A stretch of 64,000 nt of DNA, from assembly GCF_018080005.1 (NCBI RefSeq), contig NZ_CP073015.1, positions 2,694,501 through 2,758,500 of the forward strand, in the 5' to 3' direction. This document shows positions 46,609-56,844 of the stretch, one piece after another (positions within the stretch are counted from its first letter, which is position 1; each line of letters starts with the position of its first letter). The notes beneath the pieces are model-generated. The model saw only the letters and a list, made by a program, of their open reading frames with translations, ran no database searches and was not told the DNA's origin. The translations under genes were made by a program, and so were the position numbers. Source of the DNA: Flavobacterium sp. CS20. Lineage in GTDB: Bacteria; Bacteroidota; Bacteroidia; Flavobacteriales; Flavobacteriaceae.

Positions 46609-49600
46609 ATGGGCATTTTAGATACCGTACTTAAAACTTTTGTTGGTGATAAAACCAAGAAAGACCTTAAACAAATATATCCAATTGTTGATCAAATCAA
46701 ATCTTATGAGTCTGAACTCGAGAAACTTGATTTAGAACAGCTTAGACAAAAAACACTTGATTTTAAAGCTAAAATTAAAGCGGCTAACGCAGAAGAGTTA
46801 GACAAGATTGAAGCACTAAAAAAAGATGCCGATACTTGTGAAGATATCGATGAAAAAGAAAATATTTATACCCAAATAGATGACTTAGAAGACGTGGTCT
46901 ATAAAAATTCTGAAAAAGTTTTGGATGACATTATGCCTGAAGCTTTTGCCGTTGTTAAAGAAACCGCCAAACGCTTTTTTCACAACACTGAACTTCGTGT
47001 AAAAGCTACAGAATTTGATCGTGAGCTTTCTGCTGAAAAAGACTACATCAATCTTGATGGTGATTACGCTATCTGGTCTAACTCTTGGGATGCCGCTGGA
47101 AAACCAATCACTTGGGATATGATACATTACGATGTGCAACTTATCGGCGGTATCGTTATGCATCAAGGCAAAATAGCCGAAATGCAAACAGTGGAAGGAA
47201 AAACCTTAGTAGCGACTTTACCGATGTATCTCAACGCATTGACGGGCAACGGTGTTCATCTCGTCACAGTCAACGACTATTTGGCTAAACGTGATAGTGC
47301 TTGGATGGCTCCAATTTTTCAATTTCACGGCTTGAGTGTTGATTGTATAGACTACTACAAACCCAACTCTGCTGAACGTCGCCGAGCTTATAAATGCGAT
47401 ATCATTTACGGAACAAACAACGAGTTTGGCTTTGATTATCTCCGTGATAACATGAGCCATTCAACTGATGATTTGGTGCAACGCAAACACAATTATGCCA
47501 TTGTTGATGAGGTCGATTCGGTTTTAATTGACGAAGCTCGAACACCCTTAATCATTTCTGGTCCAGTTCCTAAAGGAGATGTGCATGAATATGACCAACT
47601 GAAACCTAAAATCAATCAGCTTGTTGAGATTCAAAGAAAATTCTTAGTCAAAGAACTTGCCGAAGCTAAAAAACTCATTGCTAATGGCGATACTAAAGAA
47701 GGTGGTCTGAAACTTTACCGAGTCTTTAGAGGTTTGCCTAAAAACAAAGCTCTCATCAAATATTTGAGTGAAGAAGGCATCAAACAACTCTTGCAAAAAA
47801 CTGAAAACCACTACATGCAAGACAACAATCGCGAAATGCCAACCGTTGACAAAGACTTGTATTTTGTGATTGAAGAAAAAAACAACCAAATTGACTTAAC
47901 CGACAAAGGTGTCGATTTTCTATCAGGAGAAGATGATCCTGACTTTTTTGTGATGCCCGAAATAGGAACAGAAATCGCTAAAATAGAAAATGAAGGGCTT
48001 TCTAAAGAAGAAGAAATTCAAAAGAAAGAAGAACTTTATAGAGATTTTGGCGTAAAAAGTGAACGTATTCACACTATGCGTCAATTGCTAAAGGCTTACA
48101 CGTTATTCGAAAAAGACACCGAATATGTAGTCATGGACAACAAAGTGAAAATTGTTGATGAGCAAACTGGTCGTATCATGGACGGACGCCGATATTCTGA
48201 TGGTTTACATCAAGCTATTGAAGCTAAGGAAAATGTAAAAATTGAAGATGCCACCCAAACTTTTGCAACTATTACTTTGCAAAATTATTTCCGAATGTAT
48301 AGTAAACTGTCAGGGATGACAGGAACAGCGGTAACCGAAGCTGGCGAGTTTTGGGAAATTTACAAACTGGATGTGATTGAAATTCCGACCAACAAACCCA
48401 TAGCACGAGACGACAAGGAAGATATGGTTTACAAAACTAAACGCGAAAAATATAACGCCATTATAGACGATGTTGTCAAATTATCAAAAGCAGGAAGACC
48501 AAGATTGATAGGAACAACTTCTGTTGAAATTTCTGAATTGCTTAGCAAAATGCTCAACATCAGAAAAATTAAACACAACGTTCTTAACGCCAAATTACAC
48601 AAACGCGAAGCCGAGGTCGTTGCCGAAGCTGGAAAAAGCAGTGTGGTAACCATAGCGACCAATATGGCTGGACGTGGTACAGATATAAAACTTACCGATG
48701 AAGTTAAAAAAGCTGGTGGTTTAGCCATCGTCGGAACAGAACGCCACGATTCTAGACGTGTGGACAGACAGTTACGCGGGCGTGCAGGTCGTCAAGGAGA
48801 CCCAGGAAGCTCACAGTTTTATGTCTCTCTTGAAGACAATCTTATGCGTTTATTTGGTAGTGAACGTATTGCCAAACTCATGGATCGTATGGGGCTCAAA
48901 GAAGGCGAAGTGATTCAGCATAAAATGATTTCAAACTCTATTGAACGTGCCCAGAAAAAAGTAGAAGAAAATAATTTTGGTATTCGTAAACGTCTTTTAG
49001 AATACGATGATGTTATGAACGCTCAACGTGAGGTGGTTTACAAACGTCGTTTTCACGCATTATTTGGCGAACGCTTGCGTATAGATATTGCCAATATGAT
49101 TTACGATACAGCAGAAAGCATTGTCAACATCAACAAACAAGCAGAAGATTATGCCAATTTTGATTTTGAACTCATCCGCTTTTTCTCTATGGAATCACCT
49201 GTTGATGAAACGGAATTCAAAAAAACATCTATAGACAAGCTTATTGATAAAGTTTACGAAACAGCTTATAAACAGTATGAAGAAAAAATGGTAAAAAGTG
49301 CTGAGCAAGCTTTTCCAGTCATCAAACAAGTTTATGAAACTCAAGGCGATAAATTTGAACGTATTGCTGTGCCTTTTACCGACGGACAAAAAACACTTCA
49401 AGTTGCTACTAACTTGAAAAAAGCTTACGAAAGCAACGGTAAGCAATTGATAACTGATTTTGAAAAAAACATCACTCTCGCTATTATTGACGAAGCTTGG
49501 AAAAACCATTTACGCAAAATGGACGAACTCAAACAAAGCGTTCAATTAGCCGTACACGAGCAAAAAGATCCTTTGCTGATTTATAAGTTTGAAGCCTTTG

Positions 49601-49974
49601 AGCTCTTCAAAGTTATGCTTGATGAGGTCAATAAAGACGTGGTGTCATTCTTGTTTAAAGGAGAATTACCTGAAAGAGACAACACTCATATTCAAGAAGT
49701 TAGACAAACCCGCCGACCTGAAAAAGTTCAAACCCGAAAAGACGAAATTCAAAATCTAGATGAACGTGCAGCCGCTTCAAGACAGGCTGGTCAAAATGCT
49801 AGCAACCAAGGCAATCAAGTTGTAGAAACTATAGTTAGAGACAAACCTAAAATAGGAAGAAACGATATTGTGACCATTAAAAATATTGAAACTGGGGAAA
49901 ACAAAAGCTTAAAATATAAAAAAGCTCTTCCTATGCTCAATCAAGGCCAATGGGTTTTGGTTGAACAAAATTAA
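46609..49974 (+). CDS. secA: Preprotein translocase ATPase SecA, with altered Walker A
   Basis: The 1121-residue protein has the SecA domains in order: NBD1 ([27 protein letters not shown]), the preprotein-binding region, NBD2 ([24 protein letters not shown]) and the helical scaffold ([11 protein letters not shown]). The length exceeds the E. coli 901 residues because of insertions usual in Bacteroidota, and the C-terminal zinc motif is absent, also usual. The Walker A motif reads [10 protein letters not shown], with Val at residue 195 where SecA proteins have Gly (TGEGKT). SecA powers protein export through SecYEG. The Val codon GTG is one base from GGG. Confidence 0.97.
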   Translation: MGILDTVLKTFVGDKTKKDLKQIYPIVDQIKSYESELEKLDLEQLRQKTLDFKAKIKAANAEELDKIEALKKDADTCEDIDEKENIYTQIDDLEDVVYKNSEKVLDDIMPEAFAVVKETAKRFFHNTELRVKATEFDRELSAEKDYINLDGDYAIWSNSWDAAGKPITWDMIHYDVQLIGGIVMHQGKIAEMQTVEGKTLVATLPMYLNALTGNGVHLVTVNDYLAKRDSAWMAPIFQFHGLSVDCIDYYKPNSAERRRAYKCDIIYGTNNEFGFDYLRDNMSHSTDDLVQRKHNYAIVDEVDSVLIDEARTPLIISGPVPKGDVHEYDQLKPKINQLVEIQRKFLVKELAEAKKLIANGDTKEGGLKLYRVFRGLPKNKALIKYLSEEGIKQLLQKTENHYMQDNNREMPTVDKDLYFVIEEKNNQIDLTDKGVDFLSGEDDPDFFVMPEIGTEIAKIENEGLSKEEEIQKKEELYRDFGVKSERIHTMRQLLKAYTLFEKDTEYVVMDNKVKIVDEQTGRIMDGRRYSDGLHQAIEAKENVKIEDATQTFATITLQNYFRMYSKLSGMTGTAVTEAGEFWEIYKLDVIEIPTNKPIARDDKEDMVYKTKREKYNAIIDDVVKLSKAGRPRLIGTTSVEISELLSKMLNIRKIKHNVLNAKLHKREAEVVAEAGKSSVVTIATNMAGRGTDIKLTDEVKKAGGLAIVGTERHDSRRVDRQLRGRAGRQGDPGSSQFYVSLEDNLMRLFGSERIAKLMDRMGLKEGEVIQHKMISNSIERAQKKVEENNFGIRKRLLEYDDVMNAQREVVYKRRFHALFGERLRIDIANMIYDTAESIVNINKQAEDYANFDFELIRFFSMESPVDETEFKKTSIDKLIDKVYETAYKQYEEKMVKSAEQAFPVIKQVYETQGDKFERIAVPFTDGQKTLQVATNLKKAYESNGKQLITDFEKNITLAIIDEAWKNHLRKMDELKQSVQLAVHEQKDPLLIYKFEAFELFKVMLDEVNKDVVSFLFKGELPERDNTHIQEVRQTRRPEKVQTRKDEIQNLDERAAASRQAGQNASNQGNQVVETIVRDKPKIGRNDIVTIKNIETGENKSLKYKKALPMLNQGQWVLVEQN

Positions 49975-49987
49975 GCCTAATAAAGTC

Positions 49988-50476
49988 ATGGAAAAATTTA
50001 AAATTGAATTCAAATGGGCATCGATTTTTACTGGTATTAATTTGATTTGGATTTATATTGAAAAATATTTAGGGCTACATGACAAATATATCGATTACCA
50101 GTCTATTGTAAGTCTCGTTATGTTGCTTCCTTTAAGTTTGTGTATTTATATGAGTTTAAAACAAAAACGCGAAGACTACTATAAGGGCGAAATGACTTGG
50201 CAAAAAGCCTTTATTTCTGGTTCATTATTGAGTCTGCTCGTGGCAGGTTTATCGCCAGGACCCGTTTATGTGATGTCTCAATATGTCTCTCCAGACTTTT
50301 TTGAAGTGGCAAGAACGACCAATGTAGCAAGAGGAATGAGTGAAAAATTTGCCGAGCAACTTTTTAATCTAAACACTTATATCAGTCAAGCCATAATGTT
50401 TTACTTAGCCTTTGGCGTTATGATTTCAGCTGTGATTGGATTAGTTGTAAAACGTCAATCAACTCAAAAGTCTTAA
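49988..50476 (+). CDS. DUF4199 membrane protein
   Basis: The start at MEKFKIEFKWASIFTG gives 162 residues; an earlier in-frame Met overlaps secA and adds nine unrelated residues. Four predicted transmembrane helices fit DUF4199 (helices about 8-27, 35-53, 73-95, 132-152). The function is unknown. It lies 13 bp after secA on the same strand. Confidence 0.85.
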   Translation: MEKFKIEFKWASIFTGINLIWIYIEKYLGLHDKYIDYQSIVSLVMLLPLSLCIYMSLKQKREDYYKGEMTWQKAFISGSLLSLLVAGLSPGPVYVMSQYVSPDFFEVARTTNVARGMSEKFAEQLFNLNTYISQAIMFYLAFGVMISAVIGLVVKRQSTQKS

Positions 50477-50524
50477 AAGCTAAAGTTCAACTTAATTTTT
50501 TATATTTAACATTAAAAAAAGAAA

Positions 50525-50824
50525 ATGAATTCAAATTTTAACAGCATTATTAAAAGTAAAACACCTGTTTTAATTGACTTTTATGCCGATTGGTGTGAAA
50601 TATGTAAAATGTTAGCACCCATTTTAAAAGAGGCGAAATCTGAATTAAAAGACAACATCAAAATCATTAAAATTGATGTTGACAAAAATCAAAATTTAGC
50701 AAAACAATATCAAGTTCGCGGTGTTCCTACAATGATTTTGTTTAAAGACGAAAAACCCGTTTGGCAACAAAGTGGCGTTTTACAAAAGCAAGATATTATT
50801 AATATAATTAATCAACACTCATGA
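50525..50824 (+). CDS. Thioredoxin-family protein
   Basis: The 99-residue protein has the thioredoxin fold with the active site in FYADWCEICKMLAPIL (WCxxC, here WCEIC instead of WCGPC), a VRGVPTMILFKDE cis-Pro loop, and the usual length. It reduces disulfides or acts as a thiol exchanger in the cytosol. The stop codon overlaps the GIN gene start by 4 bp. Confidence 0.92.
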   Translation: MNSNFNSIIKSKTPVLIDFYADWCEICKMLAPILKEAKSELKDNIKIIKIDVDKNQNLAKQYQVRGVPTMILFKDEKPVWQQSGVLQKQDIINIINQHS

Positions 50825-51504
50825 AAAATTTAGTTATAATTTTAATAGGTTTTTTACCTGTTTTAGGATTTACACAAACCGAAGAAGTTGTTATCAATAA
50901 AAACATTCAGGCTCTTAGAATTTCAGCAGGCATACAAGTTGAATTAACGACCAACGCTAAAGTCAACAAAATTGAAGCTGACAAACGTGTTTTGGAAGCC
51001 ATAAATTATAAAGTTAGCGACTATGAACTCAAAATAGGTTTATCATTAGAAACTATTTTTGACGGTGATTTTCCTTTAAAACTTAAAGTTTACACTAAAA
51101 ATATTGATCGACTTAATGCCGTTCAAGGTTCTACAGTAGAAATTCAAAACCTGATTAAAACAGACCGATTTTTTGTTCGTGCTACCGAAGGCTCAATTGT
51201 ATCTGGCGAGTTTAAAACGCAATCTCTTGAGCTCAAAGCACTTTCAGGCGGAATCATTGACATTAGCGGAAAAAGTAAAGATCAAGATGTATTAGTCAAT
51301 ACTGGCGGTGAATACAAAGGGAAAAAATTAAAAACCGAAAACACAACTGTTAAAGTTACTTACGGAGGCAATGCGGTTGTTTTTGTTACAGAAAACTGCG
51401 AAGCCAAAATTGTTGTTGGTGGCAATATTGATGTTTATGGCAATCCAAAGTATGTGAATGAAAAAACCACTTTTGGTGGTAAAGTTAATATTTTTAAAGA
51501 CTAA
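50821..51504 (+). CDS. GIN-domain (DUF2807) exported protein
   Basis: The 227-residue protein has a signal peptide (about residues 1-19) and a putative auto-transporter adhesin head GIN domain. Repeated short beta segments (LRISAGIQVELTT, LNAVQGSTVEIQNL, LKALSGGIIDISG, VKVTYGGNAVVF) form a right-handed beta-helix-like pattern. The role is unknown. It is translationally coupled to the thioredoxin gene upstream. Confidence 0.85.
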   Translation: MKNLVIILIGFLPVLGFTQTEEVVINKNIQALRISAGIQVELTTNAKVNKIEADKRVLEAINYKVSDYELKIGLSLETIFDGDFPLKLKVYTKNIDRLNAVQGSTVEIQNLIKTDRFFVRATEGSIVSGEFKTQSLELKALSGGIIDISGKSKDQDVLVNTGGEYKGKKLKTENTTVKVTYGGNAVVFVTENCEAKIVVGGNIDVYGNPKYVNEKTTFGGKVNIFKD

Positions 51505-51558
51505 TAAAAACTGATGGCTTAACTCAGTTTTTTAACATAACTAAAACATTAGTTAAAA

Positions 51559-52047
51559 TAACTTGAGTTCGATTTATAGAAATCTATAAATCAGATGATT
51601 ACATCTTTTTGTTAGCAAATTTTGACATTTCGAGCCTTTGGAAATTTTGAATTTCATTTAATGAAAAGCGACATTTTATGAGTTAGAATCGAAAAAATCG
51701 ACCTACAAAAATTTATCGTAAAATTTGAAGTGAGTCCCGCACGTGCTGGATAGGCATTGAACGATAAATTTAGATAAATATTTGTAAGCCTAGACTTTTT
51801 TGTTGAAGCCTGTCCTGAGCACAGTTGAAGGGTTTTGGGCGATGCAAAAAAGAAAAGAATAAACGTTGTAATTATCTAAATATGTGAATATTATAAAAAA
51901 AACGTCATTGGTACGAAGAATGAGGATAAATCTCATCCTACTGAGATGTCTCGTCGCTTATGCTTCGCTCTGCTGATATGACAAATGATTAAATATCTGT
52001 ATTTTATATGAATATCTTTTATTGGAATTTATATCGAACTCACGTTA
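51559..52047. repeat. Dispersed TIR element (long copy, 489 bp)
   Basis: The ends are inverted repeats of 18 bp with two mismatches (TAACTTGAGTTCGATTTA on the left, complement of TAACGTGAGTTCGATATA on the right). Its first ~75 bp and last ~135 bp match the 210-bp copy at 62208-62417. About 275 bp in between are extra and include REP-like stretches (CCTGTCCTGAGCACAG) and GTCATT at both junctions. No transposase is present, so it is a MITE-like or composite element. Confidence 0.75.
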
Positions 52048-52103
52048 AAATAAATCAAAACAGAAATATCTTAGCACAGAGCTATATCTTAAAGTGAATG
52101 TTT

Positions 52104-52111
52104 TAACTTTG
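52104..52111 (+). promoter_or_regulatory. Candidate -7 element (TAACTTTG) for the flavin reductase
   Basis: TAACTTTG matches TAnnTTTG, 19 bp before the ATG. A -33 box is unclear. Confidence 0.4.
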
Positions 52112-52129
52112 TAAGACAAATTTTAAAAA

Positions 52130-53006
52130 ATGATAAGTTTTAATTCATCCGATTTAGAAACACCAGAAATTTATGGATACTTAGTTGTCGCCGTTGGTCC
52201 AAGACCTATTGCTTTTGCAAGCACTTTGAGCAAAGATGGTACTCCAAATTTATCACCGTTTAGTTTTTTTAATATGTTTAGTTCCAATCCACCAAGTATT
52301 GATTTTTTCACCATTAAGGCGGATGAGAAACAACACAACAAAACACACGCTTGTCAATTGTAAAGAAACCAAAGAAGTTGTTATCAATATTGTTAATTAT
52401 GATATTGTTCAGCAAATGTCTTTGTCAAGCACAGAATATAACGAAGGTGTTAACGAATTTGTAAAAAGCGGTTTAACGATGCTTAAATCTGATATTGTTA
52501 AGCCTTTTCGGGTTGAAGAATCTCCTGTTCAATTTGAATGTAAAGTAAAAGATATTATTGAGTTAGGTCAAGAAGGAGGAGCTGGAAATTTGATTGTTTC
52601 AGAAGTCGTAAAATTGCATATATCAGAATCTGTATTAGACGAAAACGGAAAAATAGATCAGTACAAGTTAGATCAAGTGGCTAGAATGGGAGGGAATTGG
52701 TACACAAGAGCCAACAGAGGTATGTTTGAAGTGCCAAAGCCTTTGTCGCAATTGGGTATAGGCGTAGATCAAATCCCTCAAAACATCAAAAACAGTAAAA
52801 TTTTAACTGGAAATGATCTCGGTAAGCTTGGTAATGTTGAGACTTTACCAGAAAAACATCAAATAGATGAATTTTTGAAAGAAGAACATCTGCTTGAATT
52901 TGTTAAACATTCTGATGATACAGGATTACACCAAAAAGCTCATGAATATTTAAAAGGAGATGATACCTTTGCGACTTGGTGTATTTTATTATCAAAAAAA
53001 TCATAA
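52130..53006 (+). pseudogene. Flavin reductase-family protein, frameshifted
   Basis: The first frame begins FNSSDLETPEIYGYLVVAVGPRPIAF and continues through NLSPFSFFNMFSSNPP. Near 52294 one extra A (CCAAGTATT) shifts it; the other frame resumes as VLIFSPLRRMRNNTTKHTL and runs to the end (FATWCILLSKKS). Removing one A gives 291 residues, matching the flavin reductase split-barrel family with the DNTTKHTL-type segment. These enzymes bind FMN and use NAD(P)H. DUF3127 follows 5 bp later. Confidence 0.85.
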
Positions 53007-53010
53007 TATT

Positions 53011-53385
53011 ATGGAAGTAGAAGGCAAAATAAAAGTAATTGGCGAAACTAAAGAATACGGAAGCAACGGTTTTCGCAAACGCGAAGTCGTCATCACAACA
53101 GAAGAGCAATATCCACAGTTTTTGAACATTGAATTTATTCAAGACAAAACCCAATTAGTTGATAAATTTTCTGTAGGTGAAAACGTGAAAATCGGAATTA
53201 ATCTTAAAGGTCGAGAATGGGTGAGTCCACAAGGCGAGACCAAATACTTTAACTCTATTCAAGGTTGGCGAATAGAGCGTTTAGACCAAAGCCAAAATCA
53301 AGATGCTTCAATTCCGCCAACAGATCAATTTGAACCTGTAGATGATCTTAACGAAGAAGATCCTGAAGATGACTTACCGTTTTGA
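53011..53385 (+). CDS. DUF3127 protein (OB-fold-like)
   Basis: The start at MEVEGKIKVIGETKEYG gives 124 residues; an upstream frame start at 52960 overlaps the flavin reductase. The conserved core is GFRKREVVITTEEQYPQFL and GREWVSPQGETKYFNSIQGW. The C-terminal tail is acidic and ends DDLPF, like the tails of single-stranded-DNA-binding proteins. DUF3127 proteins have an OB-like fold; function unproven. Confidence 0.9.
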   Translation: MEVEGKIKVIGETKEYGSNGFRKREVVITTEEQYPQFLNIEFIQDKTQLVDKFSVGENVKIGINLKGREWVSPQGETKYFNSIQGWRIERLDQSQNQDASIPPTDQFEPVDDLNEEDPEDDLPF

Positions 53386-53408
53386 TTTGTGTAAAATTCT
53401 TTTGAAGT

Positions 53409-55094
53409 CTAATCAACAACTTTAATCAAAGTATCTTTTGAATTTGTAGTAAAGCCAAGCTTAGAATTTATACTTATTGTAAAAGTATAAATGCTGGTGT
53501 TTAATGTTTCAGGTACTTTAAAAGTTGTTTTTAAAGTTTTGATTTCATTTGCCTTTAATGTCTTAAGCTCTGGCAAGACTAAACGCACAGATTCAAATTT
53601 TGTTGGGTCGTCTTTTAAAAAAGCAATGTAAAAACTAAGAGGCATTTGTTTATCATCAAAGCGATAGTCAATATTGGTTGTGTTTGAAATTTCTAAAATG
53701 ATATCATAAGTTTTCCCTTTTTTCAAAGTCTTATCCTTTATATCATATTTAATTTTGATATATCTTGAATCTTGATAGTAATCAACAAACCAACCTTTAA
53801 AAAGATTATCATTAAATTGATATTCAGAGGCGTAATGTGAATTCATATCATATATAAAAACTTTTTGTCCAAAATATTTTTTCTCCCAAGCCCACAATTC
53901 AAATTGGGTATGTCGTTTTCTATAAAAAGGTTTATTAGCCACTTTGGCTTCTGAGTTTGCAAAATAATAGGTCGCAGGTTTTTGAAAAGAACCTTTAAAT
54001 ATGACGGGTTTATCTTCTACAAATTCTTTCATTGTCTGGTAGTAAGATGTTTTATTGTCATCAAAACTCTGAGCTGGAAGTTTGTCTAACGAAATTAAAA
54101 CTCTAGCTACTAAAACTAAACTAACCAAACTAACTACAACATATTTTATGGAATTATAAGATTGCGACAACTGGAGTAAATAGGGATAAACAATATAAAT
54201 TATAGGAATACTTACAATAGTTGTCCAATGAGCCTCAACTCGACCTTTCAAAGTCATCAAGGTGAAAAATAATAGAATGCCAGCACCGACGAATCGCATA
54301 GTTTTTTTAAAATTATCATTTTCCTTTTTATTGAAAATTAAAATCAAAAACAAACTCAAGAAAAAAGGATTAAAAACAGCAAACTGTCCTGGTATAAATT
54401 CTAAAATGTATTTTATTTTAAAACCTTGAGAGCGATCAACTAAGTGGTATTTGAATGAAATAAAATCGTTTTGAAATAGCCAAATAAAATGTGGCAAAAC
54501 AAGTATCAAAACCATTACAAAGAGAAACCAAAATCGCTTTTGCTTGATAAGTCGCCAATGCAAAACCAAAACTAAAAATATAATCAAAAAGGCGTGGTAT
54601 TTGCTATAAATCATACCAGCAACAGTAATGGCTAACAAAAAGATGTCTGATGCTTTTCTTCGGGTTAAAAAATGCTTAAAAGCCCAAGTAAAGCCTGCAA
54701 AAAAGAAAAGTAAGGCTGTATCGGGTGCGGTCAAAAAACCATATACAGAAAACATCGGCAAACTAAAAGCCAATCCATAAAAGTACAAAACTTGTGAAGT
54801 AGTTTTTCTGTATTTATCATCTAAGGTTTGCCAAATTATCCAAACGGTTAATGTATGAACAACAACACTAAAAAAGCGTACTGCCCAAAGATCGTTAAAA
54901 AATAAGTCTCCAAGATAGGTTAACACTGCTACCATTGGCGGATGATCAAAATATCCCCAATCTAAATATTGACCCCAAACATAATAATAGGCTTCGTCGT
55001 GCTTTATACCTGTTGTTGAGATTTGAATTAAATCAATAATAAACCAAAGCCCAAGTAAAATATAAAATAGCGTTTTGCTATTTAAGGGTTTCAT
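53409..55094 (-). CDS. GT39/ArnT-like membrane glycosyltransferase
   Basis: The ATG at 55094 gives 561 residues; a TTG two codons upstream is an alternative. The protein has an N-terminal helix, then KHDEAYYYVWGQYLDWGYFDHPP, with the Asp-Glu pair and HPP typical of the dolichyl-phosphate-mannose-type (GT-C) transferases, and about ten more helices to residue ~330. A soluble C-terminal domain follows. It probably transfers a sugar from a polyprenyl phosphate carrier to lipid or protein at the membrane. Substrate unknown. Confidence 0.87.
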   Translation of the reverse strand: MKPLNSKTLFYILLGLWFIIDLIQISTTGIKHDEAYYYVWGQYLDWGYFDHPPMVAVLTYLGDLFFNDLWAVRFFSVVVHTLTVWIIWQTLDDKYRKTTSQVLYFYGLAFSLPMFSVYGFLTAPDTALLFFFAGFTWAFKHFLTRRKASDIFLLAITVAGMIYSKYHAFLIIFLVLVLHWRLIKQKRFWFLFVMVLILVLPHFIWLFQNDFISFKYHLVDRSQGFKIKYILEFIPGQFAVFNPFFLSLFLILIFNKKENDNFKKTMRFVGAGILLFFTLMTLKGRVEAHWTTIVSIPIIYIVYPYLLQLSQSYNSIKYVVVSLVSLVLVARVLISLDKLPAQSFDDNKTSYYQTMKEFVEDKPVIFKGSFQKPATYYFANSEAKVANKPFYRKRHTQFELWAWEKKYFGQKVFIYDMNSHYASEYQFNDNLFKGWFVDYYQDSRYIKIKYDIKDKTLKKGKTYDIILEISNTTNIDYRFDDKQMPLSFYIAFLKDDPTKFESVRLVLPELKTLKANEIKTLKTTFKVPETLNTSIYTFTISINSKLGFTTNSKDTLIKVVD

Positions 55095-55203
55095 AAACAA
55101 ATAACTGAATTAATTTTTTATTAATTAGACAAAATAAAAAGACGACTTAACAAAAAGATTTAAGCTTAAAAACCTGCAATAAGTTTTTGTAGATACAAAA
55201 AAA

Positions 55204-55228
55204 TCCAAGGGAATTAAAATCCCTTGGA
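55204..55228 (-). terminator. Rho-independent terminator after lpdA
   Basis: TCCAAGGGA and TCCCTTGGA form a perfect 9-bp stem with a 7-nt loop. On the minus strand a run of seven T follows. It lies 10 bp past the lpdA stop. Confidence 0.9.
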
Positions 55229-55237
55229 GAAGTGTTT

Positions 55238-56629
55238 TTATAGGTGAATAACCTCGCCATAAGCATCAGCAACCGCTTCCATAACGGCTTCACTCATGGT
55301 TGGGTGAGGGTGAATAGCTTTTAAGACTTCATGTCCTGTAGTTTCCAATTTACGAGCTACAACAGCTTCGGCAATCATATCGGTCACACCAGCACCAAGC
55401 ATATGGCAACCAAGCCATTCGCCGTATTTAGCATCAAAAATCACTTTCACAAAACCGTCTTTAGTGCCAGCAAAGACGGCTTTACCAGAAGCTGAAAATG
55501 GGAATTTGCCAACTTTAAGTTCGTAACCTGCATCTTTGGCTTGCTTTTCAGTCATACCAACGCTTGCTATTTCTGGATTAGAATAGGTACATCCAGGAAT
55601 ATTGCCATAGTCAATCGGTTCAACTTTTTGTCCAGCAATTTTTTCAACACATAAAATGCCTTCAGCAGAGGCGACGTGAGCTAAAGCTGGACCGTGAGTA
55701 ACATCGCCAATGGCGTAATAGCCTGGGACATTGGTTTGGTAATAATCATTAACTACAATTTTATCTTTATCGGTTTTGATGCCTACATCTTCTAAACCTA
55801 TGTTTTCGATATTGGTTTTAATACCTACTGCAGACAAAACGATATCGGCTTCTAATGTTTCTTCGCCTTTTTTGGTTTTTACTTTAGCTTTGACTTTTTT
55901 GCCTGATGTATCTACGCTTTCTACAGAAGAATTTGTCATGATTTTAATCCCGCGTTTTTTGTAAATGCGTTCAAATTGTTTTGAAACTTCTTCATCTTCA
56001 AGAGGAACAACATTTGGTAGAAATTCCACAATGGTTACATCAGTTCCCATATCGCTGTAAAAACTAGCAAACTCAACACCAATGGCACCCGAACCAACAA
56101 CTATCATAGATTTGGGTTGTTTGTCTAATGTCATGGCTTTTCGGTATTCAATCACTTTTTCGCCATCAATAGGTAAATTAGGTAATTCTCTTGCATGTGC
56201 ACCAGTAGCTATAATGATATGGTCAGCTTCGTAGTCTGTGGTTTTGTCTTTGTTATCTTTTACGCTAACTTTTTTTCCTTTTTTAACTGTGCCATAGCCT
56301 TCAAGGACATCAATTTTATTTTTTTTCATTAAAAACTGAACGCCTTTACTCATCCCGTTGGCGACTTCACGGCTACGCTTGATCACAGCAGAAAAATCTT
56401 TATCGGCTTTTTCAACTTTTAAGCCGTAATCTTCAGCGTGATTCAAATAATTAAAAACTTGAGCGCTTTTTAGTAAAGCTTTTGTTGGAATACAACCCCA
56501 ATTCAAACACACACCACCGAGGCTTTCTTTTTCTACAATTGCTGTTTTTAGACCCAACTGCGAAGCTCTTATGGCTGTAACATATCCGCCAGGACCGCTT
56601 CCTACTACTATGACATCATACTTACTCAT
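55238..56629 (-). CDS. lpdA: Dihydrolipoyl dehydrogenase (E3)
   Basis: The start at MSKYDVIVVGSGPGG gives 463 residues; the longer frame adds 11 unrelated residues. The FAD motif GSGPGG, the redox disulfide in GGVCLNWGCIPTKALL (CxxxxC), the NAD motif GSGAIGVEF, YAIGDV, and the C-terminal HPHPTMSEA catalytic His are all present. It reoxidises lipoamide in the pyruvate and 2-oxoglutarate dehydrogenase complexes, which fits pdhB at 33.6 kb. Confidence 0.97.
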   Translation of the reverse strand: MSKYDVIVVGSGPGGYVTAIRASQLGLKTAIVEKESLGGVCLNWGCIPTKALLKSAQVFNYLNHAEDYGLKVEKADKDFSAVIKRSREVANGMSKGVQFLMKKNKIDVLEGYGTVKKGKKVSVKDNKDKTTDYEADHIIIATGAHARELPNLPIDGEKVIEYRKAMTLDKQPKSMIVVGSGAIGVEFASFYSDMGTDVTIVEFLPNVVPLEDEEVSKQFERIYKKRGIKIMTNSSVESVDTSGKKVKAKVKTKKGEETLEADIVLSAVGIKTNIENIGLEDVGIKTDKDKIVVNDYYQTNVPGYYAIGDVTHGPALAHVASAEGILCVEKIAGQKVEPIDYGNIPGCTYSNPEIASVGMTEKQAKDAGYELKVGKFPFSASGKAVFAGTKDGFVKVIFDAKYGEWLGCHMLGAGVTDMIAEAVVARKLETTGHEVLKAIHPHPTMSEAVMEAVADAYGEVIHL

Positions 56630-56844
56630 GTTAAAATATTTTCTGATTATTATAATTTGCAATTTACTAATATTAGAGATAATGAGTGTTATTTTATATC
56701 TTTTTTAGTGGTTTACAGTGTAAATTTTAAAACGTTAAAATCTCTCTTTAACTTTTAGAAAACCTTATCAATTTAATATTCTTAGTTGTTATAGATTTTT
56801 TATCTTTAGACACTTTCAAAATAAAATTAAAAACTTAAATAATT

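Larger units (their letters stand above)
51505..52129. other. Gene-free region with a repeat element
   Basis: 625 bp, mostly occupied by the TIR element 51559-52047. A possible promoter is noted at 52104. No gene seen. Confidence 0.6.
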
